Shown here piece by piece: positions 1 through 7,822 of a stretch of 64,000 nt of DNA (its first letter is position 1; each line of letters starts with the position of its first letter). Origin of the DNA: Devosia sp. FJ2-5-3 (GTDB taxonomy: Bacteria > Pseudomonadota > Alphaproteobacteria > Rhizobiales > Devosiaceae); assembly GCF_029201545.1 (NCBI RefSeq), contig NZ_CP104007.1, positions 1,770,501 to 1,834,500 on the forward strand, given 5' to 3'. Under the pieces are notes generated by a model. The model was not told the origin of the DNA. It worked only from the letters and a program-made list of their open reading frames with translations, and did no database searches. The position numbers and the translations under genes are program-made.

Positions 1-237
1 TGCTATGCCGGTCAGCACGGCCAGGACCACGCCGATCTTGGCCGTGCCTGCCAGATAGCCACCAAGCGCGCTGAGCGGCACCTGCCGAAAAAATCCAAGC
101 AGCCGGGCGTCGAGCGCGAGGATCGGGCCAAGGATCAGCCCGATACCCAGAATGTGGGCGGCATTGACGAAAATGTAGAACGTTGGCGATTGCCGCATCG
201 CAATCGCCCCCGGCCAGTGCGACAGCGCCTCCCACAT
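1..237 (-). CDS. Membrane protein, DUF6644-like (truncated by window edge)
   Basis: The 79 visible codons run off the left edge, so the C-terminus is missing. The start is the ATG at 237, three bases past the stop of the upstream DUF6152 gene on the same strand, which suggests translational coupling. After a short amphipathic N-terminus (MWEALSHWPGAIAMR) come two hydrophobic stretches, around residues 20-45 and 62-79, so it is an inner-membrane protein. DUF6644 and DUF6152 genes are often neighbours, which supports the family guess; no function is known for either and the similarity is judged by eye. Confidence 0.6.
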   Translation of the reverse strand, partial: MWEALSHWPGAIAMRQSPTFYIFVNAAHILGIGLILGPILALDARLLGFFRQVPLSALGGYLAGTAKIGVVLAVLTGIA

Positions 238-239
238 GC

Positions 240-632
240 CTATTGAGCAGGGATGCGGTCTGGATAGATATCGTAGACGTCCTCGCCGATGGTGATGCGG
301 ACCGCCTTCATGCGGTTCGATCCGTCCTGGGCGCGATTGCCGAGTGCGATGATTTCCTCGCCCACATCGGCGACGCCCTGGACAAAGCCCGAGCGCTCCG
401 TCAGGCCGGGATTGCCCAATTCCACCGTCCAGATCTCGCCATCGGCATTGACCTCGATGATCGGATGGGGCGGGGCAATGGTGATGGATGAGATCGTACC
501 GGTGAGTTCGATCATGCCCGCCTCGGCCCAGCTCCAGCCATGATGGGCAAGGGCCGTGCCCGCCAGTGCGACGCCGCCGAGCAGGGCGCCTGCGAGGACG
601 ATGGCGCGCCGGCCAGTTCCAGTGAAGGCCAT
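240..632 (-). CDS. DUF6152 family exported protein
   Basis: A 130-residue protein with a clear Sec signal peptide: basic MAFTGTGRR, a hydrophobic core to about residue 24 and an AxA-type cleavage site (GTALA-HHGW). The mature part begins with HHGW and continues as a small beta-rich domain, as is typical of DUF6152 periplasmic proteins, whose role is unknown. The ATG at 632 has a good Shine-Dalgarno (AGAGGAG) on the minus strand. It is followed after two bases by the DUF6644-like membrane protein, so the two probably form an operon and may work together in the envelope. Confidence 0.75.
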   Translation of the reverse strand: MAFTGTGRRAIVLAGALLGGVALAGTALAHHGWSWAEAGMIELTGTISSITIAPPHPIIEVNADGEIWTVELGNPGLTERSGFVQGVADVGEEIIALGNRAQDGSNRMKAVRITIGEDVYDIYPDRIPAQ

Positions 633-725
633 GTCGGTCTCCTCTCTGCATGGATACAGGAGGAGCAGTCTGCGCCAATAGCGGCGCCAATTGCAGTCAC
701 GAAACGGAGAGCGCGATCAGCCGCC

Positions 726-2048
726 TCAGCGGTCGTCGGTGCCCTCTTCGAGGGGAGGGACGCGCACCTGGCCGGGTGCTGGGAATTCCGGTGTGTGCGG
801 ATGGTCGGCAATGCTCGGGCGACGGCCGAGCTCGAAGCGCCAGGCGGTGAACCAGAACAGCAGCAGGGCGACGGCCACGCTGACGCTCGCGGCGATGAAG
901 GGGGCGCCGGGGAAATATTCGTGCGCGCCGGGATCGGTCGTGTAGTAGGAAAAAATCTGGGTGGCGGCGAGGGGCCCGATGATCGTTGCCAGCGAGCTGG
1001 CCGCGTTGACGGCGCCCTGCAATTCGCCCTGGCTGTTGTCCGGCACCTGGCGCGACAGCACGCCGTTGATCGCCGGGGGGGCAAGCCCGCTCACCGTCCC
1101 CACCAGGATGAAGAGATAGAGCTGGTAGACCTCGCTCGATATGCCGACACCGGCAAAGCCCGCGACAGCGGCGAGGAGACCGATCATCGCCACGGCCGGC
1201 TCGCCAATGCCCTTCGATAGCGGCCCCGCCAGCACGGCCTGGCTGATGGCAAAGCCGAGGCCGAATCCGCCCAGCGTGCGCCCGATCATGGAAGAGCTGA
1301 AATTGAAGACTTCGACGGTGAAGTAGGAAAACACCGTCGGCAGCGCCTGGGCCGAGAGCTGGAAGAAAAACAGCACGCCGAGCAGCCAGAGCACGGATGG
1401 GTATTTGCGCAGCGCCAGAACGGCCCCGAGCGGATTGGCGCGGCGGATGTCGAATTTGCGCCGTGAGGCCTTGGGCAGGCTTTCCGGCAGCACGAAGAGA
1501 CCGAAGAGGAAATTGGCGAAGGCGAGACCCGCGGCCGCGTAAAACGGCACGCGCGGCCCGAATTCGCCGAGCTCGCCGCCGATCACCGGGCCGATGATGA
1601 AGCCGAGCCCGAAGGCGGCGCCAATCAGGCCAAAGCGATGCGTGCGCTTATGCGGCGGGGTGATGTCGGCCATATAGGCCGTGGCGGTAGCAAGGGCCGC
1701 GCCGGCAATGCCGGCGATGATCCGGCCGATGAAGAGATACCAGACGAAGGGGGCGATCGACATCATCAGATAGTCGAAAGTCAGCCCCAGGAGCGACGCC
1801 AGCAGCACGGGTCGCCGCCCGTATCGGTCCGAGAGATTGCCGAGGACCGGCGAGAACACGAACTGCATGAAGGCATAGGCGAAGACCAGATATCCGCCGA
1901 TCACCGCCGCTTGCGCCACGCTGCCGCCGGTGAGTTCCTCGAGAAGCTCGGGCAGGACAGGCACGATGATGCCGACGCCGATCATGTCGAGCAGAATGGT
2001 CACGAGAATGCAGGTGAGGGTCAGTCGGGAGCGAGTCGCAGCTTGCAT
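726..2048 (-). CDS. MFS transporter, TCR/Tet (TetA-like) family
   Basis: This 440-residue protein has about twelve hydrophobic segments and the major-facilitator motif A between helices 2 and 3 (GNLSDRYGRRPV, about residues 70-81). The N-terminal LDMIGVGIIVPVLPELLEEL is typical of the TetA-like drug/H+ antiporter branch, and the length fits the family. It would sit in the inner membrane and export a small hydrophobic compound. The FAD monooxygenase upstream on the same strand (87-bp gap) may be co-transcribed; TetX-like monooxygenases also modify drugs, but nothing here proves a resistance role. The C-terminal tail (from about residue 405) is hydrophilic and proline-rich. Confidence 0.85.
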   Translation of the reverse strand: MQAATRSRLTLTCILVTILLDMIGVGIIVPVLPELLEELTGGSVAQAAVIGGYLVFAYAFMQFVFSPVLGNLSDRYGRRPVLLASLLGLTFDYLMMSIAPFVWYLFIGRIIAGIAGAALATATAYMADITPPHKRTHRFGLIGAAFGLGFIIGPVIGGELGEFGPRVPFYAAAGLAFANFLFGLFVLPESLPKASRRKFDIRRANPLGAVLALRKYPSVLWLLGVLFFFQLSAQALPTVFSYFTVEVFNFSSSMIGRTLGGFGLGFAISQAVLAGPLSKGIGEPAVAMIGLLAAVAGFAGVGISSEVYQLYLFILVGTVSGLAPPAINGVLSRQVPDNSQGELQGAVNAASSLATIIGPLAATQIFSYYTTDPGAHEYFPGAPFIAASVSVAVALLLFWFTAWRFELGRRPSIADHPHTPEFPAPGQVRVPPLEEGTDDR

Positions 2049-2135
2049 GCGGTTATCCGATCCCTTCGTCCTGTCACTGCGACTGTGTTGGCCGCAATTG
2101 ACACGGGCGCATGGCGCAAGGCAAGGCCCGACAAG

Positions 2136-3317
2136 TCACGAATGCGCAGGGCCTTCGCCCACATCGTGTCCGTAGATCCATCCCAGCCGGCGCAGATGCG
2201 CCCGCTTTCCCTGAAGTCGCATCACGGTGTTACGGGCCACAGAGAGCGGCCATGGCATGTGGAAAATGCGGCCATTGCTGGCCGAGAGCGCTGCAATTCG
2301 CGCGACGCGCTTCTGGCGCAGTGTGACATAACGGGCAAGCGCCGCCTCGGCGCTGTCGCTTTCCACAAGCAGTGGTGCCAGCACAGCGGCATCCTCTATC
2401 CCCATGGCGGCGCCCTGCGCTTGGAAGGGCACTATGGCATGGGCAGCGTCACCGACGAGGCCGATATTGCCCCTGTGCCAGGTTTCGGTGGCGACGGTGT
2501 GAAGCGGCCAGGGCATCCAGGATGCGCCCGCCGCCGCCATCAATGCGTCAATTGGCCCGCCGCGCGTCCGCAGTTTTGGAAAGGCCTGCGCCTTGTCGGC
2601 AGAGCCGGGCAGGAAAAGCGCGAGATTGACCTGCTGCCGGTGCGGCAGCGGATAGCAGACGAGGTGATGGCCGGGGCTGAAGAAGACGGAAACCCTGTCC
2701 ATGGCGATCCGCCCGGCCACCGATTCGAACGGCACGAGCGTCCGCCAGGCCACGCGCCCGTCAAATCGGGCTGCCGGGCCGCCAAGGATCTGCTGGCGCG
2801 TCTGGGAGTGGACGCCATCGGCGCCGAGCAAGGCAAGCGCCCGCATGGTCTGGTTCTGGCCATTGGCCTGTTCGATGTCCACGGCCACGCCCCGCTCATC
2901 CGAGCGTGCGTCCCATTGGCGGATCCCGTAGAGGATATCGATATTGGCAAAGCGCCGCGTCGCCTTGTAGAGCGCCTCGGCTAGGTCAGCCCGGTGCATG
3001 ACGGCATAAGGCGCGCCGAACCGCTCGCGCATGACCGGGCCAAGCTCAAGGCTGATCAGTGGTTTTTGTCCACCATTGGCATAAGTGTCGAGCGCGAGGG
3101 GCTCGAGGCTCGCCTGCGTAAGGGCCTCGCCCAGCCCCAGTCGGTCGAGAACCCGGCGCGCATTGGGGCTGATCTGCAAGCCGGCGCCGAACTCCTGCAG
3201 GCTGTCGGCGCGCTCCAGCACGGTGACATTGGCACCGAATTTGGCCAGCGCCAGCGCCAGGGTCAGGCCGGTAATGCCGGCGCCCGCTATGATATAATTA
3301 CGGCCCGTGGCGGGCAT
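2136..3317 (-). CDS. FAD-dependent monooxygenase (salicylate hydroxylase/UbiH-like)
   Basis: A 393-residue class A flavoprotein hydroxylase. It has the N-terminal dinucleotide-binding GAGITG motif (about residues 12-17), the DG motif (LLGADGVHSQTR, about 165-176) and the GD motif that contacts the FAD ribityl chain (GLVGDAAHAIVPFQAQGA, about 290-307). Family members use NAD(P)H and O2 to hydroxylate aromatic or other planar substrates. FGAGLQISPNARRVL is typical of salicylate 1-monooxygenase relatives, but the substrate cannot be read from sequence. It lies 9 bp downstream of the zinc-finger gene and upstream of the MFS exporter, all on the minus strand. Confidence 0.85.
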   Translation of the reverse strand: MPATGRNYIIAGAGITGLTLALALAKFGANVTVLERADSLQEFGAGLQISPNARRVLDRLGLGEALTQASLEPLALDTYANGGQKPLISLELGPVMRERFGAPYAVMHRADLAEALYKATRRFANIDILYGIRQWDARSDERGVAVDIEQANGQNQTMRALALLGADGVHSQTRQQILGGPAARFDGRVAWRTLVPFESVAGRIAMDRVSVFFSPGHHLVCYPLPHRQQVNLALFLPGSADKAQAFPKLRTRGGPIDALMAAAGASWMPWPLHTVATETWHRGNIGLVGDAAHAIVPFQAQGAAMGIEDAAVLAPLLVESDSAEAALARYVTLRQKRVARIAALSASNGRIFHMPWPLSVARNTVMRLQGKRAHLRRLGWIYGHDVGEGPAHS

Positions 3318-3326
3318 GGTGCAAAC

Positions 3327-3572
3327 TCAGGCGGCGCTGTCCGTGAAGACAGCGGCGGCAGGGTTCGCCTGTCCGCTGCCAAGCTCGGGCTTGTAGACGT
3401 ACAGCGTCGAGCAATAGGAGCAGACGATTTCATCGTCCTTGCCCATGTCGAGATAAATGTGCGGATGATCGAACGGGGGCAGGGCGCCGACGCACTTGAA
3501 TTCCTTCGAGCCGATCTCGATGCGGGCGAGGCCGGTGGAATTGTGGAAGTGAGGCGTGGAGCCGTGTGCCAT
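3327..3572 (-). CDS. Zinc-finger protein (zf-CHCC, NDUFS6-like)
   Basis: A small protein of 81 residues. The start is taken as the ATG at 3572; a TTG two codons upstream is possible but has no better ribosome site. The CHCC zinc ligands are C27, H36, C51 and C54 in the order KCVG...DHPHIYLDMG...IVCSYCSTLY, the signature of the alphaproteobacterial relatives of the mitochondrial complex I accessory subunit NDUFS6. It may bind zinc and associate with respiratory complex I, which is inferred from the family. It is divergent from the alpha/beta hydrolase and just upstream of the FAD monooxygenase. Confidence 0.85.
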   Translation of the reverse strand: MAHGSTPHFHNSTGLARIEIGSKEFKCVGALPPFDHPHIYLDMGKDDEIVCSYCSTLYVYKPELGSGQANPAAAVFTDSAA

Positions 3573-3722
3573 GGTCAAACCTGTGGGGTCGGAATATCGC
3601 GCGGACCATACCCAAGCCTGCCGGGGAAGAAAAGGGGCGCAGGGTGCTTTCTCGTCACCGACACCCCCTCTGGCCCTCCGCTGCCAAGCCCGCTAAACAC
3701 GGGGCCGCGAAAGGACCTGCCC

Positions 3723-4493
3723 ATGCCCGTCTTTGAAACCAGTGGTCTCACCCTTGCCTATGAAATCGCCGGCGATGGGCCGCCTGTCCTCTGCATCCAC
3801 GGCTTCGCCTCCAGCGGCAAGGTGAACTGGATCGACACCGGCTGGGTCGAGACACTGGTCGGCGCGGGCTACACGGCGATCACGCTGGACAATCGGGGTC
3901 ACGGCGCCTCCGACAAGCCGCATGACCCCGACGCCTATTATCCCACCCAGATGGCGGAGGATGCGCTGGCGCTGCTCGATCATCTGGGCATCGAACGCGC
4001 AGCCTTGCTGGGCTATTCCATGGGCGCGCGCATTTCGGCGTTCCTCGCCTATGCCCATCCCGAGCGCGTCGTGGCGGCAATCTTCGGCGGCATGGGCATG
4101 AACCTCATCAATGGCCTCACCGACGGCAACGACATCATCGCCGGCCTGCGGGCCCCGGCGCTGGCCGATCTTACCCATCCCACCGCGCGCCAGTTCCGCA
4201 TCTTTGCCGACCATACCGGTTCGGACCGCGAGGCCCTGGCTGCCTGCATGGAAACGTCCCGCCAGCCGATGGCCCGGGCCGACGTCCGTCGGATCGACGT
4301 GCCGGTGCTGGTGGCGGTGGGCGAGGCCGACGACATGGCCGGCCCGCCGGAGCAATTGGCCGAGCTGCTGCCTTCGGGCGAAGCGTTTGTAATCCCGCGC
4401 CGGGACCATATGCGGGCCACCGGCGATGCAAAATTCAAGGAAGCCGCCCTGGCGTTTCTCGCAAGAAATTTCTCTCCGGCATCAGGATCGTGA
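3723..4493 (+). CDS. Alpha/beta-fold hydrolase
   Basis: A 256-residue cytosolic hydrolase. The ATG at 3723 is chosen because homology-like sequence (MPVFETSGLTLAYE) begins there. It shows the oxyanion region HGFASS, a DNRGHGAS strand, the nucleophile elbow GYSMG with Ser99 and a terminal His229 in RRDHM; the acid is probably the Asp in GEADDM. This is the classic Ser-His-Asp triad of esterases, haloperoxidase-like and C-C hydrolases. The substrate is unknown. It is followed 81 bp later by cysE on the same strand. Confidence 0.85.
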   Translation: MPVFETSGLTLAYEIAGDGPPVLCIHGFASSGKVNWIDTGWVETLVGAGYTAITLDNRGHGASDKPHDPDAYYPTQMAEDALALLDHLGIERAALLGYSMGARISAFLAYAHPERVVAAIFGGMGMNLINGLTDGNDIIAGLRAPALADLTHPTARQFRIFADHTGSDREALAACMETSRQPMARADVRRIDVPVLVAVGEADDMAGPPEQLAELLPSGEAFVIPRRDHMRATGDAKFKEAALAFLARNFSPASGS

Positions 4494-4574
4494 ACCAATC
4501 CGTGTGCGAGGCCTTTGTCTTGTGCAAGAGAATGTCTTATATCGTCACTTCTCGATAGAGTGGAGACTGGCGCC

Positions 4575-5402
4575 ATGAACAGCAATGCCAAGAAGACGTC
4601 GCATATCCAGGCGGTAGATCCCGTCTGGGAAGCTGTTCGTGCCGGCGCGCGTCAAATCCTCGACAGCGAGCCGCCGCTTGGCAATCTGGTCCTTTCCACC
4701 ATTCTCAATCAGGAGAGTTTCGAAGACGCGCTCGCCCATCGTCTGGCGGCACGACTCGATCATGAGGATGTCTCGGCCGACATCATCCGGCAGTCCTTTG
4801 CCGAGGTGATCAAGGACAATCCGGTGATTGGCGAAGCGGCGCGCGCCGACCTCGCAGCAACCCTCGAGCGCGATCCCGCCTGTCACCGGGCAATTGAGCC
4901 CTTGCTCTATTTCAAGGGCTACCAGGCGATCCAGACCCACCGTTTCGCTCATGCGCTGTTCCGCGCCGGCCGCCGCGATTTTGCGCTCTATCTTCAGAGC
5001 CGATCGAGCCAGGTGTTTCAGGTGGATATCAATCCGGCCGTTCCGATGGGGCGCGGAATCATGCTCGATCACGGCACGGGCCTCGTTATCGGCGAGACCG
5101 CGGTGGTGGGCGACAATGTCTCCATGCTGCAGAATGTGACGCTGGGCGGCACGGGCAAGTCGGACCAGGATCGTCACCCCAAGATCGGCAATGGCGTGCT
5201 TATCGGTGCCGGTGCCAAGGTGCTGGGCAATATCATCGTGGGGGATTGCTCCCGCATCGGTGCGGGCTCGGTCGTGCTCAAGGAAGTACCCCCGCGCACC
5301 ACCGTGGCCGGTGTTCCGGCAAAGGTAATCGGGGAGGCCGGTTGTGCACAGCCGGCCCTCGTCATGGACCAGATGGTCCTAGTGCACGACAGGAACGGTT
5401 GA
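4575..5402 (+). CDS. cysE: Serine O-acetyltransferase CysE
   Basis: It transfers acetyl from acetyl-CoA to L-serine, giving O-acetylserine, the first step of cysteine synthesis in the cytosol. The 275-residue protein has the helical N-terminal SATase domain (about 15-150, with the characteristic DPAC...LLYFKGYQAIQTHRFAHAL) and a left-handed beta-helix of hexapeptide repeats (about 155-250), including the catalytic-site segment LDHGTGLVIGETAVVGDN and the GGTGK...DRHPKIG loop. The ATG at 4575 is preferred over upstream in-frame codons because it follows GTGGAGAC and matches the usual N-terminus. The C-terminal tail could bind CysK; that is family knowledge. Confidence 0.95.
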   Translation: MNSNAKKTSHIQAVDPVWEAVRAGARQILDSEPPLGNLVLSTILNQESFEDALAHRLAARLDHEDVSADIIRQSFAEVIKDNPVIGEAARADLAATLERDPACHRAIEPLLYFKGYQAIQTHRFAHALFRAGRRDFALYLQSRSSQVFQVDINPAVPMGRGIMLDHGTGLVIGETAVVGDNVSMLQNVTLGGTGKSDQDRHPKIGNGVLIGAGAKVLGNIIVGDCSRIGAGSVVLKEVPPRTTVAGVPAKVIGEAGCAQPALVMDQMVLVHDRNG

Positions 5403-5515
5403 GGTCGAGGCAAGGGCCGCGCCGGGTTTGTTACCGATAAAATGGCCGGGCCGGGGGTTGTCAGAGCTTGGCCAGCCACTAGATTGCCGGCCAACATCAA
5501 CGTCAGGACCCCATC

Positions 5516-5734
5516 GTGAACCATCCCGAGATCATCAAGCTGCAGACCTTCCTGCAGCGCACTTTCAACAACAAGAACATCGACGTCCGCCCGCGCGCCA
5601 AGCTCAACGATTCCGTCGAGGTCTTCATCGGTGATGAGTCGATCGGCCTGATCCATGTGGACGACGAAGACGGCGACAAATCCTACATGTTCTCCATGTC
5701 GATCCTGGATATCGACCTCGAAGACCTGGGCTGA
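5516..5734 (+). CDS. DUF3126 family protein
   Basis: A 72-residue conserved alphaproteobacterial protein that starts with GTG (AGGAC lies just upstream). The sequence has a short helix (EIIKLQTFLQRTFNN) followed by a compact beta domain (IDVRPRAKLNDSVEVFIGDE...LIHVDDEDGDKSYMFSMSIL), the standard DUF3126 layout. It has no known function. It commonly lies next to cysE in related genomes as far as I recall, and here it follows cysE by 113 bp. It is acidic and has no signal peptide or membrane segment. Confidence 0.9.
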   Translation: MNHPEIIKLQTFLQRTFNNKNIDVRPRAKLNDSVEVFIGDESIGLIHVDDEDGDKSYMFSMSILDIDLEDLG

Positions 5735-5743
5735 GCCATTCGT

Positions 5744-5770
5744 GGCGGTGTGCGCGATAGCGTCACCGCC
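5744..5770. terminator. Hairpin between convergent genes
   Basis: GGCGGTG at 5744-5750 pairs with CACCGCC at 5764-5770, and an inner CGC-GATA-GCG stem lies between them. It lies between the stops of the DUF3126 gene (plus) and the membrane-protein gene (minus), so it could end transcription from both sides. There is no U-tract, so factor-independent action is uncertain. Confidence 0.4.
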
Positions 5771-5781
5771 TCGCTGCGCTA

Positions 5782-6459
5782 TCAGAGCGCCCCGATCGTT
5801 TCGAGGCGCTGCGCCATGGCGGCATCAAAATCCCGCCAGCCCGGCAGGGCCGCGGCATCAAACCCGTAAATAGCGGCGAGACCAGAGCCGAGCTGCACCG
5901 TACGCAGGCAGCGCTTGGGCTTGTCCGCCTCGACCGGGTCTGCACATTTGGCGACGAACGGATTGGGCGACAGGGCGTCGTACCAGACCGTCTCTCCGAC
6001 ATAGCCGGCGCCATATTTCAGCGGCTTGCCGACCAGCCCGGCTACGCCGCTCACTATCCCCTCATCGAACTGATGCAGATAGACGGCGTCGAGCAGTACG
6101 CTGCTGGCCCGTGCGCGGCTGCGTGGCAGCAGCGTCACCGTTACCGTTACCGGCACCGGCGCATCGAGACTGGGCAGGATGACCGACATCTCGAGATCGA
6201 CCTGATTGACGAAGCCCGGGCGCATCTGTTCGCCGTATCGGAACCAGCTTTCGGGGATCGCGAGATCGCGCCCGCCTATGGTCTGGGTAATAGTCTCGTC
6301 GCTTCCCGCATCGGTGGCGGTGCCATCGCGCCCTGCCATATCCACCATATAGGCAAACCCTACCGCCATCATCAGCACGATGATGGCGATGCCGCTGAGG
6401 TTATAGGCGATGTGGCCGGCGCCGGAATTTGACGCGGCGGGCAGGGGCGATGCGGGCAT
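5782..6459 (-). CDS. Single-pass membrane protein of unknown function
   Basis: A 225-residue protein I do not recognise. A cytoplasmic N-terminus of about 20 residues is followed by one membrane helix (about 21-41, NLSGIAIIVLMMAVGFAYMVDMA); the remainder is an extracytoplasmic domain with an immunoglobulin-like, beta-rich look (TITQTIGGRDLAIPESWFRYGEQ...VNQVDLEMSVILPSL) and two cysteines near residues 175 and 187 that could pair. It lies alone, convergent with the DUF3126 gene. The pattern is typical of anchored periplasmic proteins of Hyphomicrobiales, with no assigned role. Confidence 0.65.
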   Translation of the reverse strand: MPASPLPAASNSGAGHIAYNLSGIAIIVLMMAVGFAYMVDMAGRDGTATDAGSDETITQTIGGRDLAIPESWFRYGEQMRPGFVNQVDLEMSVILPSLDAPVPVTVTVTLLPRSRARASSVLLDAVYLHQFDEGIVSGVAGLVGKPLKYGAGYVGETVWYDALSPNPFVAKCADPVEADKPKRCLRTVQLGSGLAAIYGFDAAALPGWRDFDAAMAQRLETIGAL

Positions 6460-6519
6460 GGCCGTAAATTAACCAAGTTTGCTGCCGGGAGATGACAGTT
6501 CATAGGAGCGGCAATATGG

Positions 6520-6534
6520 TTACCAAATCGTTAA
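6520..6534 (+). promoter_or_regulatory. CtrA-like site (TTAC-N7-TTAA)
   Basis: TTAC at 6520-6523 and TTAA at 6531-6534 are separated by 7 bp, one mismatch from the CtrA consensus TTAA-N7-TTAA. The site ends 45 bp before the start of the small membrane protein at 6580. Short AT-rich sites can occur by chance, so this stays tentative. Confidence 0.35.
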
Positions 6535-6579
6535 ATGCGCGATCCGTGTTGGGTCGACGTCACGCGGGGATGGCAGGGG

Positions 6580-6900
6580 ATGACGCGCGAACTGTTGCTG
6601 GCAGGTTTTATCATGTGCGTTGGCCTCTCGGTGGCCGGTGCCGGCACGCATCTCTATCAATGGCTGGCGCGCCAGGAGGCGATGCTGCGCATGGACGGGC
6701 GGACAGCTCTCGGCGCTGCCGGACATCTGGTGATGAGCGTCATCTGCGGGCCCTACATCATGCTGCAGATGGGGTGGCGGCAGGAGAGCGGGGGGACCAT
6801 CTCGATGAGTTCGGCCCTTATTTCCGCGGTCGTCGCCTTCGGCTGGGCTTTCGTGACCGGCCTCTTTTTCATGAGCGTCTATCTGGCCGTCCGGCTCTAG
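6580..6900 (+). CDS. Small membrane protein (DUF6949-like)
   Basis: A protein of 106 residues if it starts at the ATG at 6580 (MTRELLLAG); an earlier ATG at 6535 would add 15 residues that look unlike a coding N-terminus. Three hydrophobic segments (about 5-22, 44-63 and 74-104) make it an integral inner-membrane protein. The overall look resembles DUF6949, a family of unknown function in Hyphomicrobiales, but that is from memory only. It has a CtrA-like site upstream and is convergent with the PF06035 peptidase gene. Confidence 0.65.
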   Translation: MTRELLLAGFIMCVGLSVAGAGTHLYQWLARQEAMLRMDGRTALGAAGHLVMSVICGPYIMLQMGWRQESGGTISMSSALISAVVAFGWAFVTGLFFMSVYLAVRL

Positions 6901-6917
6901 GCGCAGTATCCGCCCTT

Positions 6918-6960
6918 TAAAAACAACAAAGCCGGCAGCGCATTGGCGAGCGCTGACGGC
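6918..6960 (-). terminator. Rho-independent terminator of the PF06035 peptidase gene
   Basis: On the minus strand, GCCGTCAGCG pairs with CGCTGCCGGC (10-bp arms with one mismatch, 10-nt loop) and is followed by a T-rich run (TTTGTTGTTTTT, plus-strand 6930-6918). It lies about 50 bp after the stop of the gene at 7011. Confidence 0.75.
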
Positions 6961-7010
6961 TTCGTTCTTCAGGCCCCTATCAGGGTAGTTGGGGCGGAGC
7001 CCGGAAACTC

Positions 7011-7637
7011 TTATTGCGTTGCGGCGACCGCCACGCTGCGCTCGTCGACCATGTCCACCCACTGGCCGGCGCTGGCCTGGGACTGGCGCTTGAGAAATTT
7101 GTAGGGCGTCTCGTTCCAGACGCGGATCAGGCTTTCCTGGTTGTCCAGCACCAGATCGCCGCGATCGGTGCGCGCGATCAAGACCGCGTGGCCGCTGCCA
7201 TCCTGCTGGCGGACGACCGCGATCATCAGCGTGCTGGGATGCCAGCCGGCCTCGATCAGGGCCCGTCGCTTGGCGAGCGCATAGTCTTCGCAATCGCCGT
7301 AGCCGCTGGTTGGGTAGGTCCAGAATTCCTCGACCTGGTAGAGGTCCTTGTCCGTGGCCGGAATGATGGTCTGGTTGAAATGGGCGTTGACCGAAACCAG
7401 CTGCTGCCAATTGGCATCCGACAGCGTCATGGCCGGCACGATCTCGTTGTAGCTCTGGCACTCGCCGGGGCGGGCGCGGCAGAACTCGAGATGCCCGACG
7501 GGAATAGAGGTGTTGCCGCTCGCAACCTGGACATAGGCGATATTGGTGAAGTCCATCGCCATCGCCGCCGGCGCGCTGGCCATGAGGCCGAGCCCTGCGA
7601 TCGCTGTGGCCAGAAGGCCGGTGAATTTGAATGCCAT
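7011..7637 (-). CDS. Transglutaminase-like cysteine peptidase (PF06035, LapG-like)
   Basis: A 208-residue exported protein with a signal peptide (hydrophobic core about 7-25, cleavage near AMA-MDF). The papain/transglutaminase-like triad is visible: Cys116 in YGDCEDYALAKR, His150 in SGHAVLI and Asp165 in LVLDNQ. PF06035 (BTLCP) includes LapG, a periplasmic protease that releases biofilm adhesins under c-di-GMP control; whether this one does so is not shown, and no adhesin or LapD partner is in the window. The neighbouring PilZ gene makes a c-di-GMP link plausible. The Shine-Dalgarno lies in a small hairpin (7644-7660). Confidence 0.85.
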   Translation of the reverse strand: MAFKFTGLLATAIAGLGLMASAPAAMAMDFTNIAYVQVASGNTSIPVGHLEFCRARPGECQSYNEIVPAMTLSDANWQQLVSVNAHFNQTIIPATDKDLYQVEEFWTYPTSGYGDCEDYALAKRRALIEAGWHPSTLMIAVVRQQDGSGHAVLIARTDRGDLVLDNQESLIRVWNETPYKFLKRQSQASAGQWVDMVDERSVAVAATQ

Positions 7638-7643
7638 TGGGTA

Positions 7644-7660
7644 GTCTCCCTGATGGAGAC
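7644..7660 (-). promoter_or_regulatory. Hairpin enclosing the Shine-Dalgarno of the peptidase gene
   Basis: On the minus strand GTCTCC pairs perfectly with GGAGAC (5-nt loop), and the second arm contains the GGGAGA Shine-Dalgarno of the gene starting at 7637. Folding could lower translation; the stem is only six base pairs. Confidence 0.4.
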
Positions 7661-7763
7661 CACGCTAGGGGGGCCGACTTGCCCCGGAAGAAAAACTGTC
7701 ATGGAGTTTTTATACGTGTTTTATACGGTGCGCTAAGGGCACGTTTACCATGCCCCGCCGGCC

Positions 7764-7798
7764 ATGAAAAAAGCCCCGGACGCTGGGCGTCCGAGGCT
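7764..7798 (-). terminator. Rho-independent terminator of the PilZ gene
   Basis: A 12-bp stem with one mismatch (7772-7783 against 7787-7798, 3-nt loop) is followed on the minus strand by six or more T residues (plus-strand A run 7767-7772). It lies about 25 bp past the stop at 7823. Confidence 0.85.
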
Positions 7799-7822
7799 CT
7801 CAAAACTCTGGGATCGAGATGC

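Noticed and set aside
726..2048. Tetracycline-resistance gene
   Set aside because: The protein belongs to the TetA-like transporter branch, but this group contains many exporters with other substrates and there is no TetR regulator beside it.
1638..2984. 448-codon open frame on the plus strand
   Set aside because: It runs opposite the MFS and FAD monooxygenase genes across their intergenic gap and has no recognisable domain.
6901..7010. Small RNA gene
   Set aside because: The hairpin here is explained as the terminator of the peptidase gene and no promoter is visible.
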